A stretch of DNA of 64,000 nucleotides from Elysia chlorotica (Eukaryota; Mollusca; Gastropoda; Plakobranchidae): assembly GCA_003991915.1 (NCBI GenBank), contig RQTK01000007.1, forward strand, positions 327,528-391,527, given 5' to 3'. The notes under the pieces were generated by a model that worked only from the letters and a program-made list of their open reading frames with translations, was not told the DNA's origin and did no database searches. This document shows positions 25,339 through 38,500 of this stretch, piece after piece; position 1 is the first letter of the stretch; each line of letters opens with the position of its first letter. The translations under genes were made by a program, and so were the position numbers.

Positions 25339-25893
25339 TAAATAATAAGTGCATTCATGCCTGAGACTCATGGTCTAAGCATTCACATTAATGTAGTACA
25401 TGTAATGTCGAAACGTAACACTGGATCTTAGTGTGTGGTTTGAGCCTGACCTGGTGGTCGTGCCTCTGTATGAAACAAGGGAAAACAAAATACCATTTAA
25501 TCAGATATTTTTGTTTGTCTTAGAGAACGCAGTTTAATAATGTTTTCAGTATTGTTTCATCAATAACTCCTGACGAAGGAAACTAGCCTAGATGTCAACG
25601 AGATTAACTTGTTATTACCAAGCTAAAATTATTTTGTTCATATCTCTCGAATGTTTTATGGAAAATTACCAGAAAAAAAATAGTGCTGATCATTATTAAC
25701 TCGATGGCGATGTGGATTAACCATAAGAAAAAGAAGTCAATTACTACTTCACGTACTCTTTCCCTGAACCTCTGACGGCATCGATAACCACCTTGTATTG
25801 CAACTTTAAATGTTTTCTTTCCCTTTTACACCGGGGAGATCAAGATTCAGATGTAGATTCCTCATGGAAATTTTGTTCTGGATCTCTAGTGTC

Positions 25894-25989
25894 GAATGCA
25901 CAAACATGACGTAGCTTGCGCCGCGTCGTAAGCCTTCTTATTCTTATTTTCTTACGACGAGACATAAGCTACGTCTTGTTTGTGCATTC
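25894..25989 (+). mobile_element. Short foldback (hairpin) element, copy 1
   Basis: Two 39-base arms (25894-25932 and 25951-25989) are inverted copies agreeing at 34 of 39 positions by my count, around an 18-base T-rich loop. The inner part (TAGCTTGCGCCGCGTCGTAA, then GCCTTCTTATTCTTATTTT) aligns with the reverse complement of the element at 59583-59676, which shows a repeat family. The outer 13 bases of each arm (GAATGCACAAACA) are inverted here but not shared with copy 2. It has no coding capacity and resembles a very small MITE. No clear target-site duplication is seen. Confidence 0.7.
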
Positions 25990-26179
25990 TATCGATAGAG
26001 TGTAAGGAGTTGGGTCGCATGCCTAGAACAGATGGAGGGTCTGCTGCAAACAGACATTGTTTAGACTGCACAGCGGTGTTCTTTATTTGGATGCACAAGG
26101 GTGCAGCGAGCGTTCTTCTGATTGTATAGCAGCAAATGAGTGCACATTTTAATGGCTCTTAAACAGATAGAAAGAAAGG

Positions 26180-26250
<71 letters not shown>
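26180..26250 (+). repeat. (GATA)n microsatellite
   Basis: About 18 perfect GATA units, followed by a degenerate GA-rich segment to about 26335. It is the same motif as the CTAT arrays, in the opposite strand sense. Confidence 0.95.
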
Positions 26251-26251
<1 letters not shown>

Positions 26252-27220
26252 ATGACAGATAAAGTGTGCGTGAGCGCGAGAGGAAAAGAAAGAAAGAGAG
26301 AAAGAGAGATAGAGAGAGGGAGAGACAGAGATAACTTGAAAAGGATTGGGTAAAAAAGTTTCCGAAAAAAAGAATTTAGCTCTTACGATTATGATAAAAT
26401 GTTGGTTGTTAGGATGATCGATTGACAGATATAATAGACAGATAAATACATAGATATAGAGAGATAGGTAGATATGTAGGTAGATTTTAGAACCGCAAGG
26501 CCATCCTCTTTTTTCCGAAAGGATAACCAAGTCTCACGTTTCTTAGCTAACACACGTGTCGTACAATATCTGTGTGAAAGTTCAATAACTAGTTTCATAA
26601 GGAGGATATGGAACGTGGGGTGATTTTTTTGTATTGTATCAATTCGACATATTGGTTTGAATACGTGGGAAGTTAGGCACGTGTCGACGTTTTATGATTT
26701 AAGAAAGTAATTATACACCACCTCAAAGCGAAAAACACTCTTTTATTCCGTACTGTCTTTGATAGTATCTTTATTTGATTTATACAAAATTAGAGGAAAA
26801 TTAAGGATTTCGAGATATTAAAAAATAGAAGAAAAAAAAAACACCGTAGGCGTCCTATAAGGCATTGGACCACCTAAACGCCTCCCCTCTAGTCAAATCC
26901 AAATAATAAATGAGTGGCTTTTCATGGCATGACAAATACCCACAAAGACACAGACAAACATACATCTACTGTAAAGCCTCTGATTACAAATAGAACCCAG
27001 AACATGTCTCTCTCAACACAATGGGCAGTACTTTTACACCCACTGTTTTGAAAAATAAAATCAAACTTAACTGATTACTTTTTGTCCTTCTGATCGTTAG
27101 TCGTTGTTTATCATCGTTAAACTATCATCTTCATGGTCATAGTCACGGCAGCTCCATTATGGATGTAAAAAGAACGCAGGGAAAACTCTCTATCCTGTGT
27201 CATGCGAGCTACTTATGTTA

Positions 27221-27418
27221 TTCTCATACCAAGCCATTCTATAATGTTCTAAATCTCAACCCCTCTGTAATTCTCACACCAAGCCATTCGTCAATGATCT
27301 AAATCTCAATCCCTCTGTAATTCTCATACCAAGACATTCGTCAATGATCTAAATCTCAATCCCTCTGTAATTCTCATACCAAGCCATGCTTCAATGTTCT
27401 AAATCTCAATCCCTCTCA
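27221..27418 (+). repeat. 50-bp minisatellite, about four copies
   Basis: Copies start at 27221, 27271, 27321 and 27371, each opening TTCTCATACCAAGCCATTC or a near variant and ending AATCTCAATCCCTCTGTAA. Units are exactly 50 bases; the last is slightly short and runs into CAGAATCC. Units 2 and 3 share GTCAATGATCT, while units 1 and 4 have AATGTTCT at that point. Fifty is not a multiple of three, so a coding role is unlikely. Confidence 0.92.
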
Positions 27419-28431
27419 GAATCCTGTGTAGTCTTATCACCCTAATGATGACATCCATCTGTATCCTTTCAATGTCATGGTGTCGAGGGATGTAACCAAG
27501 GTGTCACAGTCTTTATTTTTTAATGATGTGAAGCAGTTTGAATTCTTAAATGCCGAGTTTTTTAAAGTTCCACTCGATCCTTTTAAGTCCATTTCATATC
27601 AAAAACTTGTAATTTTATTTCACATGAAGGCTCCTCGCCACAAGCAACCACATGCATGATGCAGGTTTTTGATATTTTGGAATCCTGAGTGGTGTGAATT
27701 TTGTTTCGCTGTAATCAAACTATTGCTAGTCTGCGCCTGCTTCTGGATATGTTTCCTCGTTGCATTTATATGTTTTTTTAATTCATTCGTGTGTTTATTA
27801 TTGGTTTATTTTTTCACCACTAATATACTTATTTCTAAAATTCTTCTTTCCTTCTTTTTCTGTTTTTCCCTTTCTTTCTTTGTTTCCTTCTTTCTTCCTT
27901 CCATTTTTACTTATTCTTCTTCTTTCCAATAACAATACACATTTTGAATAATAAAAAGTGTGCATACACAATAAGGTCAATCAATGCTGTGAGTTTTGTA
28001 TTTTCTGTTTCTTGGTTTATACGTTCAAAGCTGTAATGATATTAGTTTGGGCTTATTAACCGAAACATGATTTAATATTAAACGAAATAATTTGACACCA
28101 TCCTACCCTTTAACGTAACCGGATATACTTTTGATCGGATTCAATAAACAGATTATGTTTCGCCAAATGCAAAGGACGTCACTGGCGTTAAATCTATGCA
28201 ATTATAATCTAATCTATGATAATAGAAGCAATATTATTTTAAATAATATTAGGTGCTGACCTCACTTTAAAAAATCTTTTTTTTCCTTTTAAGTAAAGAT
28301 GAGATCAACTTTAAAGATGTTATAATTACATCAATAATGTTGAAATTTATCTTTCAGGGAAAGGAAAGTGTGTTCCATTAAGCATTGATTACTGCCTTCT
28401 ATCACTGTGTATAGCCCAAGATTATTGAAGC

Positions 28432-28600
28432 TCTGGTAGCTAAGGTGGTGCTACTGGTTGAGTATGTGTCTGTTTTAGTGATTGCTAAGTCCAGGATATC
28501 CCGCTCTGGGGTACCATCGGCGCATAGGGCTTTTTGTTTTGACTTGTGAGAACAATATAGCTGTTACCGTGCTGACGTGCCGTAAAAAACAACACCCATA
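28432..28600 (+). mobile_element. SINE-like copy, + orientation
   Basis: A tRNA-like head remnant (GGTGCTACTGGTTGAGTATG, later CTAAGTCCAGGATATCCCGC) is followed by a body. The 3' part, ACCGTGCTGACGTGCCGTAA, then an A-rich end, looks like a SINE tail. Head and tail are both diverged. Confidence 0.45.
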
Positions 28601-29010
28601 TCTATAAGATATTAACCTTAATACACTAGGAGAAAGCTTCGATTTCTGCGTCTAAAGAATTGTTTTTTGGGGGATGCTTTACTCTGTACAGATCAGTAGA
28701 ACATCTGCTGTTCGAATCCACGTCTTTATAAGTTTAAAATTCTATGATAATTTTAAGACAAGGAAAACTAGTCAAAAATTATTTCAGACCATGCACAAAA
28801 AATAATGTGGTAAGTTCGCAACCTCTTTTGAAGGGAAGGAATGCTAAAAAACACCGACTCTTACATACCAGCAGAGGTAGCAGTGTAAGTTGTTAGGGCC
28901 TAGATCTATATAGTTCTACAATTTTTGGTCCAGCCACCGGTCATACGAAAACATGCTCAAACACGCGTTAAGTTTTTTTTCGACAGTTATCAGTGGCCGA
29001 GTTTATTCAA
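28601..29010. other. Spacer between two SINE copies
   Basis: AT-rich, no exon. A weak box B-like GCTGTTCGAATCC near 28706 may be another eroded SINE head. Confidence 0.35.
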
Positions 29011-29236
29011 GTTGGTTGCTTAACGTCTAAACACAGCTCTATATAGGTTATGTTGTAATAGCGTTTCCTGACATTTCCACGTGATGCCACACAGAGACAG
29101 TGGGTCACAGCCTGTTACACTATACTGACACAGACCCAGCCAGTAGATGACGAAATCAGACAGATACCTTTATGAGCGATCGTGGGTTTCGAAGCGGAGA
29201 CCTCCCGATTGGAAGACCAACGGTTTAGCTTTTGAG
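29011..29236 (-). mobile_element. tRNA-derived SINE, near full length
   Basis: One of the most complete copies. From left to right it shows an antisense tail (GTTGGTTGCTTAACGTC), a body (CACACAGAGACAGTGGG, then CACTATACTGACACAGACCC), AGCCAGTAGATGACGAAATC, and an antisense head with GTGGGTTTCGAAGCGGAGAC (box B) and CCCGATTGGAAGACCAACGG. In forward sense the head reads like a tRNA with CCGTTGGTCTTCC in the box A-to-anticodon region. Confidence 0.75.
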
Positions 29237-30646
29237 ACAGTTCTTGATCGAACTGTGTTGGAATGTTTATCACAGGTCAGATGGCACCTTGAACATCCGC
29301 GGAGGCGGAGCGCGAATCCCTAACAGGATATTAATTTATTGGGTAGGATTGCCTCGTTACGTGAGAGGATAAACGAAAAACTGTTTTACTGCAAAGAAAA
29401 AAAAAGAAGCCGTATTCATAATTATTCCTTTAATGCCACCCAATCACTGACATAGTCTGATAATTACACAATGCGATTTTCCCAATTCCATATGATTGAT
29501 ATGCGTATTCTCATGTTCTTACTGCTTTCCTTGAGCCAAATTAGCACGGTGAGAAGCAATCATTACGTTATAGGACTGGGAAGTCTCAATTGTTTCAATA
29601 ATTAACTGCACTTTTAGAGATAACAAAAAACGTTTTTGACGACATCTGGGGACTAAGTTCTCATTTTAAAGGATTGAACCTAATCATGCTATGGAAAAAC
29701 CTATGAGATCTTTTCAATGTAGTATAGATAATATCTCTAATTCCCTAAATGTATTAACTTATTCGTATCATCCACGCACAAAAAAATAAAAATAAAATAA
29801 AAATAAAAAATGCCATTTAACTTGGTCTTAAAAATCGGTTGTGTTTGAAAGGTGCAAAGAGATTAGAATTTTTAGAGAACAGTCACTGTAAACTTAGTAT
29901 CAAACTTCACGTCTCAAAATCTAGAATTATAGCCCAACATTGTCTCCCTTTTAACAATTGAAAAAACATATCTGAAGATGGATACATCTCCTTTTTTAAG
30001 CAAGCGAGATCGATATGCAATCAATAAAATTGTCGACAATTCTATAAACAATCTGAAATGTTTTTTTTTATTCTGCTTTGCTCAACAAAGCCTCAAGTAA
30101 TTTAAACTATTAATGCTAATGTACATAATAATTCCGGATCAACCCACATGCTTAACTTGATGAATAGCGTACTTTTTTGGAATAATAATTACAATCTAAT
30201 ACATTAAGCAAAAGGTTGCGCTTATCATTTTAAAGATCTCTTTGCGCATTACCCCTTTTAGATTTTACGTTCAATGTCTTTGCAAAAATGTACAGAAAGA
30301 AACAATTTTAAAAAGCCTGGTAGCCAAAGCTTCTCTTCTCCAAAAACTTCCAACATGGACATTTAAATTATAAGGAATATAAACTTTGATCGCTTACATG
30401 TAGTTATGAATAGAAATGATCTTGATTCACTTATTATAAGAAACATGAAGATATGCATGCTTTGGTTTTTCAATAATTAAAAATCGCTATTATACTGTGA
30501 TTTAAACAAACAAACAAAAATAACAGGGCACAATGGCCTCCTCTTAAAGTTTACAGATCCACATTTTATTCGTTTTTAATGGTACTCATGCTTTAGTGTA
30601 AACACCAGTAATGCAGAAACCCTGCATTATACAGTGAATTTACAAC

Positions 30647-30651
<5 letters not shown>

Positions 30652-30708
<57 letters not shown>
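30652..30708 (+). repeat. (CT)n microsatellite
   Basis: Pure CT repeat of about 57 bases. Confidence 0.95.
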
Positions 30709-30710
<2 letters not shown>

Positions 30711-31201
30711 GATTAAAGTTTCCTATCTAAACCTGGGATATCCTTTTCGGTGCAAAAGTCATTTACCAACCAGAAAGACATAAATATTATACTCACACAA
30801 ATAGATTTTATTGTCACAAACAGTCATCACAAACATTTCTGTTTATGCAAGTTTATAAAGACACGTGTAAAAAATAGCAGCAGTATAATAATAAGTTTTT
30901 AACGTAAAGATTGGCAGCACCTGACACAATTTCGTGTAGTCTGGATTTCCATACTCTATGCGGTATTTAAACATTAAACATTGTTATGTAAAGTGGAAAA
31001 TTTGGGAAACCATCGAGTAATGTTGTCCATCTCTCTAGTTGACAAGCCATTAACGCACAATAGGATCGAAAAAATGTTAAATGAACAGCCAGAACAAAAC
31101 GATGATGTGGACCATGCATTCAAAGAAAGACGAGTGGTACTGGTGGACGTAAGTGAGTAGTATACACAAGTGTCCTAAAATATTTCTTTCAAATTCTTTT
31201 T

Positions 31202-31204
<3 letters not shown>

Positions 31205-31234
<30 letters not shown>
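31205..31234 (+). repeat. (TA)n microsatellite
   Basis: Pure TA repeat of about 30 bases, a likely site of cruciform extrusion or slippage. Confidence 0.95.
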
Positions 31235-31238
<4 letters not shown>

Positions 31239-31861
31239 AATTCGATGTTCTTTCTATTTACCAAAATGTTACCAATAAAAAACACTGCTTAAAACATAAT
31301 GTATGTATAATCTTTTCCATTCTCTCGATCTTTATATTTTCTCCGATTGAACATTTCTCACTAACCGATTTTTTGTTTTCACATTTTGTTTCGATAAATT
31401 ATCTATCAAAACATACATTTCTTTTTGTTAAGAGAAGTGGTATCGAGTACACAGAGTGAAACCACCAGCTTCACGTGGATACGTGAAAAAATGTTACAAT
31501 TTTGTTTGTGGCATCTACCAATTTCCCCCTGTGCTTTCATGTATGTACCAAGCAATGTAAACAGCTGTCAAGTTTCTACCTCAGTGTTCTAAAATCTGTT
31601 TATTAATGAGATGGTGAATGTTTAAAAAAACAATCAAGAAACTATTTGAACCATATTTGCTAGCGTGTGTTTAACTCCGCTTACCTATCTTGATTGTCGT
31701 GTTGCGCGAACCAGTTAGTTTTTGATACTTAAGAACTATTTTAGTGACTAGGTTCATAGAAAGAAAGACAGACGCAAAGGTTAAGGGTGGGAGAGAACAA
31801 GAAAGAAAGGAAGAGATAGAAAAAGATCGAGAGAAAGAAGTAAGACAAAGAGAGAAAAAAA

Positions 31862-32018
<157 letters not shown>

Positions 32019-33059
32019 CGTGAATGGATCGGGATTTAGACATAGTGAGATAGATAAAGAAACTTCTTATTCCTCTGGATAGCTCATCTCATTGTGAGAC
32101 TTTTCTTTCCGAACCATTCCTCGAAACAGGATACGATCTCCTGCAGCAGGTATTCCTCCATACCTGATTGCGTTATTGTTGTTTCAAGCCAGTCTTGCTC
32201 GTCCTGTTCCCACCTTGTTTCCATCTTCTGGTTGGCCTTCTGTTTCCTCTTGTTTCCTCGTTTTCAGCCTCTTGAAAATCAATGAGCTGCTCAAGTGTGC
32301 CATGGCGTTTAATGTGGTTGAAATTGCTAAGCTTACATCATGAAAGAACTTCGTTGATATAATACCGAGTCTGGTCATCACTTCTTAATTAGTTACTTTA
32401 TCTCTCCATGATATTATGAGGGTCTATCTGTAACACTTTATTTAAAAAGCAATCATCTTTTTGTTTTCTGTTGCATTTATCTTCCATACTCCACAATCCT
32501 TGAGATTATTTAAAATGTAACTGATACTTATTTGTAATCACATTTTTAGACAATTGATCTCCTCAGTTGTAAAATCACTAAAATACACCAAATCTTTAAT
32601 AATTTAGATATGAGATAAGACATGATTCAACTGAGATGGCCTTAAAGTCATATCAATTGTTGCATGAAATAACATTACAATCTCTTCCTTTGCCAAATAG
32701 TTTTGACAAGGTCCAGAGCAGGTAATAGGTAATAGCATTTGATTTTCAATCAATCAGACGCATCAAATTAATGCTCACCGTAATAGGGTTGATCTCTTCT
32801 TTAAACATATCAGCAGATTTTTAACGACGGTTTTTGTTTTGTTTTTTCTAATGTTCGCTTTATTTTTTAAGAAATTTAATAAACAAACGTTAAAAAGACA
32901 TTCCAATCTGGAAAAACAAGTGTAAAAAAGTCTCAAAACTCAAAATAAAATTTCATAGTCCATTAGCCAGAGCATGAGTTACATAAATGTATTAGGTATT
33001 TTAAAATGTTTACTTAGGTATTAAGAATAGGCACTCGTTCTAACAAAGCAAGTTAATCT

Positions 33060-33061
<2 letters not shown>

Positions 33062-33111
<50 letters not shown>
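33062..33111 (+). repeat. (CT)n microsatellite
   Basis: Pure CT repeat of about 50 bases. Confidence 0.95.
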
Positions 33112-33117
<6 letters not shown>

Positions 33118-33439
33118 TTTAATATGTCAATATATTTTTTGGTCAAATACATGATGTATTCGATCTTTCCCACACAAAGTCAGTCCTCTTGAAAGCAACA
33201 ACAACAAGCGATTTATCTTCTCCCCTCTAAACCATGATCTTATTATTCTTTTTGCTCTCTTATTCTTGGTTTGTTCAGTGAAGCCCCCCGCATCGTGAGA
33301 AAGATCAACACAACCTATAATCACTTCTACATCTGTTAACAAAGTCTTTCATCCTGTCTTTACGGTTATGATTTTAAAACAAGATGCTATCTCTCGTAAA
33401 CTTCGAAAGGTATTTTGCAATGCACGCCCTCTCGCTACT

Positions 33440-33778
33440 TCTCATTATCTCTTTCGCCTACTCTCGCTCTCGCTCTATCTTTCTATCTCTTTATTTCTCT
33501 TTCTCTTATCTCTTTCTTACTCTACCTCTTTCACAATTATCTTTTTGCATCTCTCGCTCTATCTTCACGCCTGGCGTATTGTTACCACCTTTCTCCCAAC
33601 ACTTTCTGAAAAAGCATAATATAATGTGTTGAAGGTGATTATTTTTCACCCGTTGTCTCTGTTCCTTAGCTCCCACCTCTCTCTTCCTCTCTCTCACTCT
33701 CTTTCTCTTTCTCTCTCTCTCTCTTCCTCTTACTATGTCTTTGTTTCTTTATTGTTCTTTCCCTCTCTTTAACACAAA

Positions 33779-33826
<48 letters not shown>
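33440..33826 (+). repeat. Pyrimidine-rich region with (CT)n
   Basis: CT-rich degenerate sequence over about 390 bases, with a pure (CT)n at 33781-33826 and shorter pure runs near 33712-33724. Confidence 0.85.
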
Positions 33827-33831
<5 letters not shown>

Positions 33832-34284
33832 AGTGATATAACTTTTACACACAGACTTCAGTACTAGTACATCCAACTTATCGTTATGTTTATTTACATT
33901 TATGAAGAAAACAAAATTAGCATAGGATGAAGGTGGTGGTAACAGCAGTGACCTGCGCTTCCAAAGTGACGATATGTGATAAGAGAGCAACAAACAACCT
34001 TTGTATGATTGAGTACTTCGTTCTGAATGTTGAAAGTTCACATAGTCACTCTCACACAGGCGGCCGACTTTCGCGATGTTTGGCCACATGCCACTTAAGT
34101 ACCTTCTATCATCTCAGCTATTTGGGTTGGCTCTACAAGTATTTGTTCCTCTATCTCATTGTTGCTGGGATTGTAATAGCAACAATTCTTTCAATATAGT
34201 TCGCACTCAGGATAAAGAGCCCACGAGCATAGCTTGGCTTTTCTGACAGAGAAACCAATTAAAAAAAATCTCGATAGGTTTATA

Positions 34285-34390
34285 CAACAATAATAACAAC
34301 AACAATAACAAAAACAACAGCAACAACAACAACAATAACAACAACAAAAACAACAACAATAACAACAACAACAACAACAAATAGAACAGC

Positions 34391-34465
<75 letters not shown>

Positions 34466-34480
34466 AACAACAACAACAGC

Positions 34481-34517
<37 letters not shown>

Positions 34518-34545
34518 CTAAAAACAGCAATAACAACAACAATGC
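34285..34545 (+). repeat. (AAC)n microsatellite with AAT and AGC variants
   Basis: About 260 bases of AAC units with scattered AAT, AGC and AAA units, one of the largest trinucleotide blocks in the window. The poly-Leu and poly-Val open frames on the opposite strand are artefacts. Confidence 0.95.
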
Positions 34546-34632
34546 CCAAAAATTGAATTTTAGTATTCGAAACCCGATTTCCTTAAGCATAATTTACGAA
34601 AGCGTTGGCTCAAAAATATGGGAACAAGCTGG

Positions 34633-34690
34633 ATATCGAACCTTCAACCTCCTGTTATTAAACCTATTGCTCTATCGACTGTCCTTTTTG
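34633..34690 (-). mobile_element. tRNA-like fragment (SINE head remnant)
   Basis: Reverse complement reads AGTCGATAGAGCAATAGG (box A-like), then GAGGTTGAAGGTTCGATATC (box B-like). It sits just downstream of the (AAC)n block, and no body is seen. Confidence 0.45.
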
Positions 34691-34888
34691 ACGTCATCAT
34701 TTACAAGATTTCCTACCCACTTCGATTTTGCACGGACATGGGGGTCATGCTTCTACAAGACATTAAACTTTACGCCTTATTAAGAAAGTTTTTTTATTGA
34801 TCGTGCTGTTGAACGTAAGACCTCTGTTTAAGTCATTGCCTTATTTTTTATGGTGGAAACATTTTCTGCTACAGCTGCTGCTGCTGCT

Positions 34889-34892
34889 GCTA

Positions 34893-34936
<44 letters not shown>

Positions 34937-34937
34937 T

Positions 34938-34972
<35 letters not shown>
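34889..34972 (+). repeat. (ACT)n microsatellite running into an assembly gap
   Basis: CTG units near 34872-34888 give way to ACT units with one CTT interruption. The array is cut off by N at 34973, so its true length is unknown. Confidence 0.95.
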
Positions 34973-35450
34973 NNNNNNNNNNNNNNNNNNNNNNNNNNNN
35001 NNNNNNNNNNNNNNNNNNNNNNNNNNNNNNNNNNNNNNNNNNNNNNNNNNNNNNNNNNNNNNNNNNNNNNNNNNNNNNNNNNNNNNNNNNNNNNNNNNNN
35101 NNNNNNNNNNNNNNNNNNNNNNNNNNNNNNNNNNNNNNNNNNNNNNNNNNNNNNNNNNNNNNNNNNNNNNNNNNNNNNNNNNNNNNNNNNNNNNNNNNNN
35201 NNNNNNNNNNNNNNNNNNNNNNNNNNNNNNNNNNNNNNNNNNNNNNNNNNNNNNNNNNNNNNNNNNNNNNNNNNNNNNNNNNNNNNNNNNNNNNNNNNNN
35301 NNNNNNNNNNNNNNNNNNNNNNNNNNNNNNNNNNNNNNNNNNNNNNNNNNNNNNNNNNNNNNNNNNNNNNNNNNNNNNNNNNNNNNNNNNNNNNNNNNNN
35401 NNNNNNNNNNNNNNNNNNNNNNNNNNNNNNNNNNNNNNNNNNNNNNNNNN
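34973..35450. other. Assembly gap (478 N)
   Basis: A run of 478 undetermined bases. The left flank is (ACT)n and the right flank is (AAT)n, so the gap sits inside a compound trinucleotide repeat. Any open frame spanning it is meaningless. Confidence 0.99.

Positions 35451-35537
<87 letters not shown>
35451..35537 (+). repeat. (AAT)n microsatellite after the gap
   Basis: About 29 perfect AAT units starting directly at the gap edge, followed by unique sequence. A short GA tract lies at 35592-35614. Confidence 0.95.
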
Positions 35538-35539
<2 letters not shown>

Positions 35540-38500
35540 GCGCTTGCGTATTAGAGATTATGGTATAGGGATGGTTGAGAGTAGGGAGAGACAAGAGAGA
35601 GAGAGAGAGAGAGGTAGAGGGTGTGGGTTGTGATTCCTTGTATGTGGGCCCCGCATAAATAAAACTGTAATATCGTTGTAAAAATATGTTTATGCGTTAA
35701 GTACTGTACATTATTTAGAAATAGTAGGTTGCTAATTTTACAATACACTTTTCATAGTTATAGGATGGGACATTAAAGCTATATGTCATAACACCTTCAA
35801 TACTAAAATCGTGATAGAGAACATTCCGATGTTTCTTCTGACCTTTTGCTCTTTTTATTGGGTCGACAAGAAAACATACTGACCTACAAAAGTCATATAA
35901 TAGATTGCACCCAGGTACTTCGATATTATAGTCTTTATGTAACTGGAATGATGTGTGATTTCTTCCTTTATGAAAGTTTTTTTTTAATAGATAGTTCTAG
36001 ACCTACTTCTAAAACAATTGTCTTTAAAACTAAAGCGTCTTGTCTGCGGTGTTTTTACGACCCAATATTATTCTTTTGTGTTATTTCCCCATGGCTGCAT
36101 CTAAGTCAAACCTTGATCAAAGAGATAAATAGACGATATTTATAATATGGGAATGTGATATGGCTTTATCGGGGGCCCCCAGGATGAAAACAATCACCTT
36201 GACAAAATATTATGTAATTTTTAAAGTAGTAAAACACATTTTAGTTCCGTGTTCATTTCAAAATATAAATGCAAAATTACGTTAATATTTCTTCTGAATA
36301 TCATTGCAACTGCACAATTATTAGCTCATAAAAAAAAGTAAAACGTACAAAGGTGATCTTTCTTTAATAAACAGCTGGCGAGATTGGCATATGAGTTGTA
36401 TTATCATATAGTCTGAAACAATATTGATCAATGTCTTATTGAATGTGACTTGCATCTTAGCGAACGAAAACCTTTAAAATAGCAATAATGCTAGGTCAAA
36501 GGCCGGTATAAAGCTGTATTATCAAGTCCGATAATCTATAAGCACCTAGTCCAGTATGAAAGTAAAGTGCGTCCATCTCCTTAGAAACGCTCTTGTGAAT
36601 AGTCAATACACTTGAAGTGAAGACAACTACTATTGTCTTATTTCGCTAAATGACTTTGTGATTTTCACCAGGGAGAAACCTGCTTGTATGATATATTGCT
36701 ATTCATTCATTGCCACCGTTTCAAAAGCGTTTGCTTGTACCTTTAAAATCTCACAACTATAAAACTTTTATTGATCGGCGAATGAAAGTCTTATCTGGCT
36801 GAGTGCAGCACAGTTTCTGTATAGTTTCCATGCTCTTTTATCATGCATGAATACGCAGCTCATCTGCAATGATAAAAACAGCGCTTTCTACGGCTTGAAA
36901 TACTTTGTAGCTGTAAACGTAGCTTCTTCGCACACTTAATAAGTTTGTTAAATCTTAGATAATACAAATCTTCACAAAAACGTATCAGGATGGGTGAACA
37001 TCCACCTTTCTTTTCTGACGGAACTATCCAGATTGAAAATGATTTATTAAACCCTGTCTTGCAAGGCGATGTGGTATTTATTTTAATACAAAATAGACGA
37101 ACATAAAGTCTATAAACGCCGCATACTATCAGTGATGCTCTCATCAAAATGTTGTTAACTATTTTTGTCCCGACGTAGACTAATTTTGTCTGTTGAACAC
37201 TTGTATGCAATAAAAACATAATGCACAGACAAAACCCGATCGTTTTCGTTTTTAGTTAGCGGAGAATTTCCTCTGTACCTGGTCTAGATGTTTGAGCTAC
37301 CTGTATAAAATAAGCAACCAGCTGAAAATCTAAAGATGAGAACTGTGATTTAATGGTGATGCTATATTTTATCTATTCCTTAAGAACTTTCAGCTCGATT
37401 GTATTTTGTTCGAGTGATTATGTTCTTTTATGCTTTACTATAGGCTAGCACTGTCCTAGTTACGTCTTACAATATATTTGACTTTATCTGGTAAAAAAGC
37501 GAAAGTTGTTCACGATTTATCTACTTTCCTTTTTTGTACACACAGATTGACGTAAAAATCTTCTCATGTTTTAATGCTTAGCGGGTATATAATTATTGAA
37601 TAGTCTACCATTGTTTTTCTTTCAGTTTAAGGAAAAATTCAGCTCAAGTGTAATGCAATGTGCAGACCAGTGCACTTATGGAATATTAATAAATAGTTTA
37701 GCATAAGAAAATGCATGAACAAAATGCGGTAAATTTGTACAAACCAAACGGTATGGTAGTCTGTGGAGAAACGCTTTGGAGGACATAATAGAGATGAAAA
37801 GAGGAAGAGGAAGTAGCAGGAGAAGGTGGATTGGTAACACCGAGATCTGTGTCGGAATGTCAGCATCTGTGGATGATTGACCCTGATCAAGCACCAGTGG
37901 CGAACCGTGACATCTTTCCTGGTAAACTAGGCGTAACAATGATGATGATGGTTGTGAGGGAAAGGATATTGACAAAAAAATGGGTGCTGTGTCTCACTCT
38001 AAGTCTAATAATGTGTACTACAGTGTATTTCTAATCAGAAAGCGGCCTTACCTTTGGCATCCTGATTATTTGCTTGTCGTAGATAGGCGATGTATTATGC
38101 TATAATTAAGAGCAATTTTACAACCCATCAATAAGAAAACTGCTTAAACTTATCTTTTTTTTTGGCCAGGTCTATCTTAGTTTCTTATTAATATACCCAC
38201 ACTGTTCCCCAGCGAACTAACCACTTATTATAATACTATTTATTAAAGAAAGTTATAAACTCGATCAACCATTAAAATGTACTGTAATCTGTTTATTCTG
38301 TGCCATACAGATGCCCACGTGCAAGTATCGTAGCTCGCTAAATATTTACAGATGCTTTTTATTTCAATTTTGCTCCCACGTAATTGCTATCGTCACGTAG
38401 ATCGACAACTATAACAATCAAGCCTGTAAGCTGATTCTACCTCTTAGTTGATGAATGTTGACACAAACTATCGAATATATTACCAATAGATCAAGTGAAG

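Larger units (their letters stand above)
21831..25893. other. Non-coding, gene-free; several microsatellites
   Basis: Holds a large (AAC)n block, two (GA)n blocks and AT-rich filler. A run of seven (GACA)-like units lies at 23590-23625. No coding exon was recognised. Confidence 0.4.
25990..28431. other. Non-coding; (GATA)n array and a 50-bp minisatellite
   Basis: Gene-free as far as I can see. Two repeats are listed separately. Pyrimidine-rich, TTC-like sequence lies at 27835-27930. An eroded SINE-like remnant may be present near 26930-27040. Confidence 0.4.

Noticed and set aside
26930-27040. Possible SINE head (antisense AATAGAACCCAG)
   Set aside because: Only a single box B-like word is recognisable; body not identifiable.
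27221-27418. CRISPR-like array
   Set aside because: The 50-base units follow one another without unique spacers; this is a minisatellite in a eukaryotic genome.
34797-35633. 278-codon open frame spanning the N gap
   Set aside because: Most of it is undetermined bases plus trinucleotide repeats.
36860-37219. 119-codon - strand open frame starting with ATG
   Set aside because: AT-rich, no recognisable motif. A frame of this length is expected a few times by chance in a window of this size and composition.
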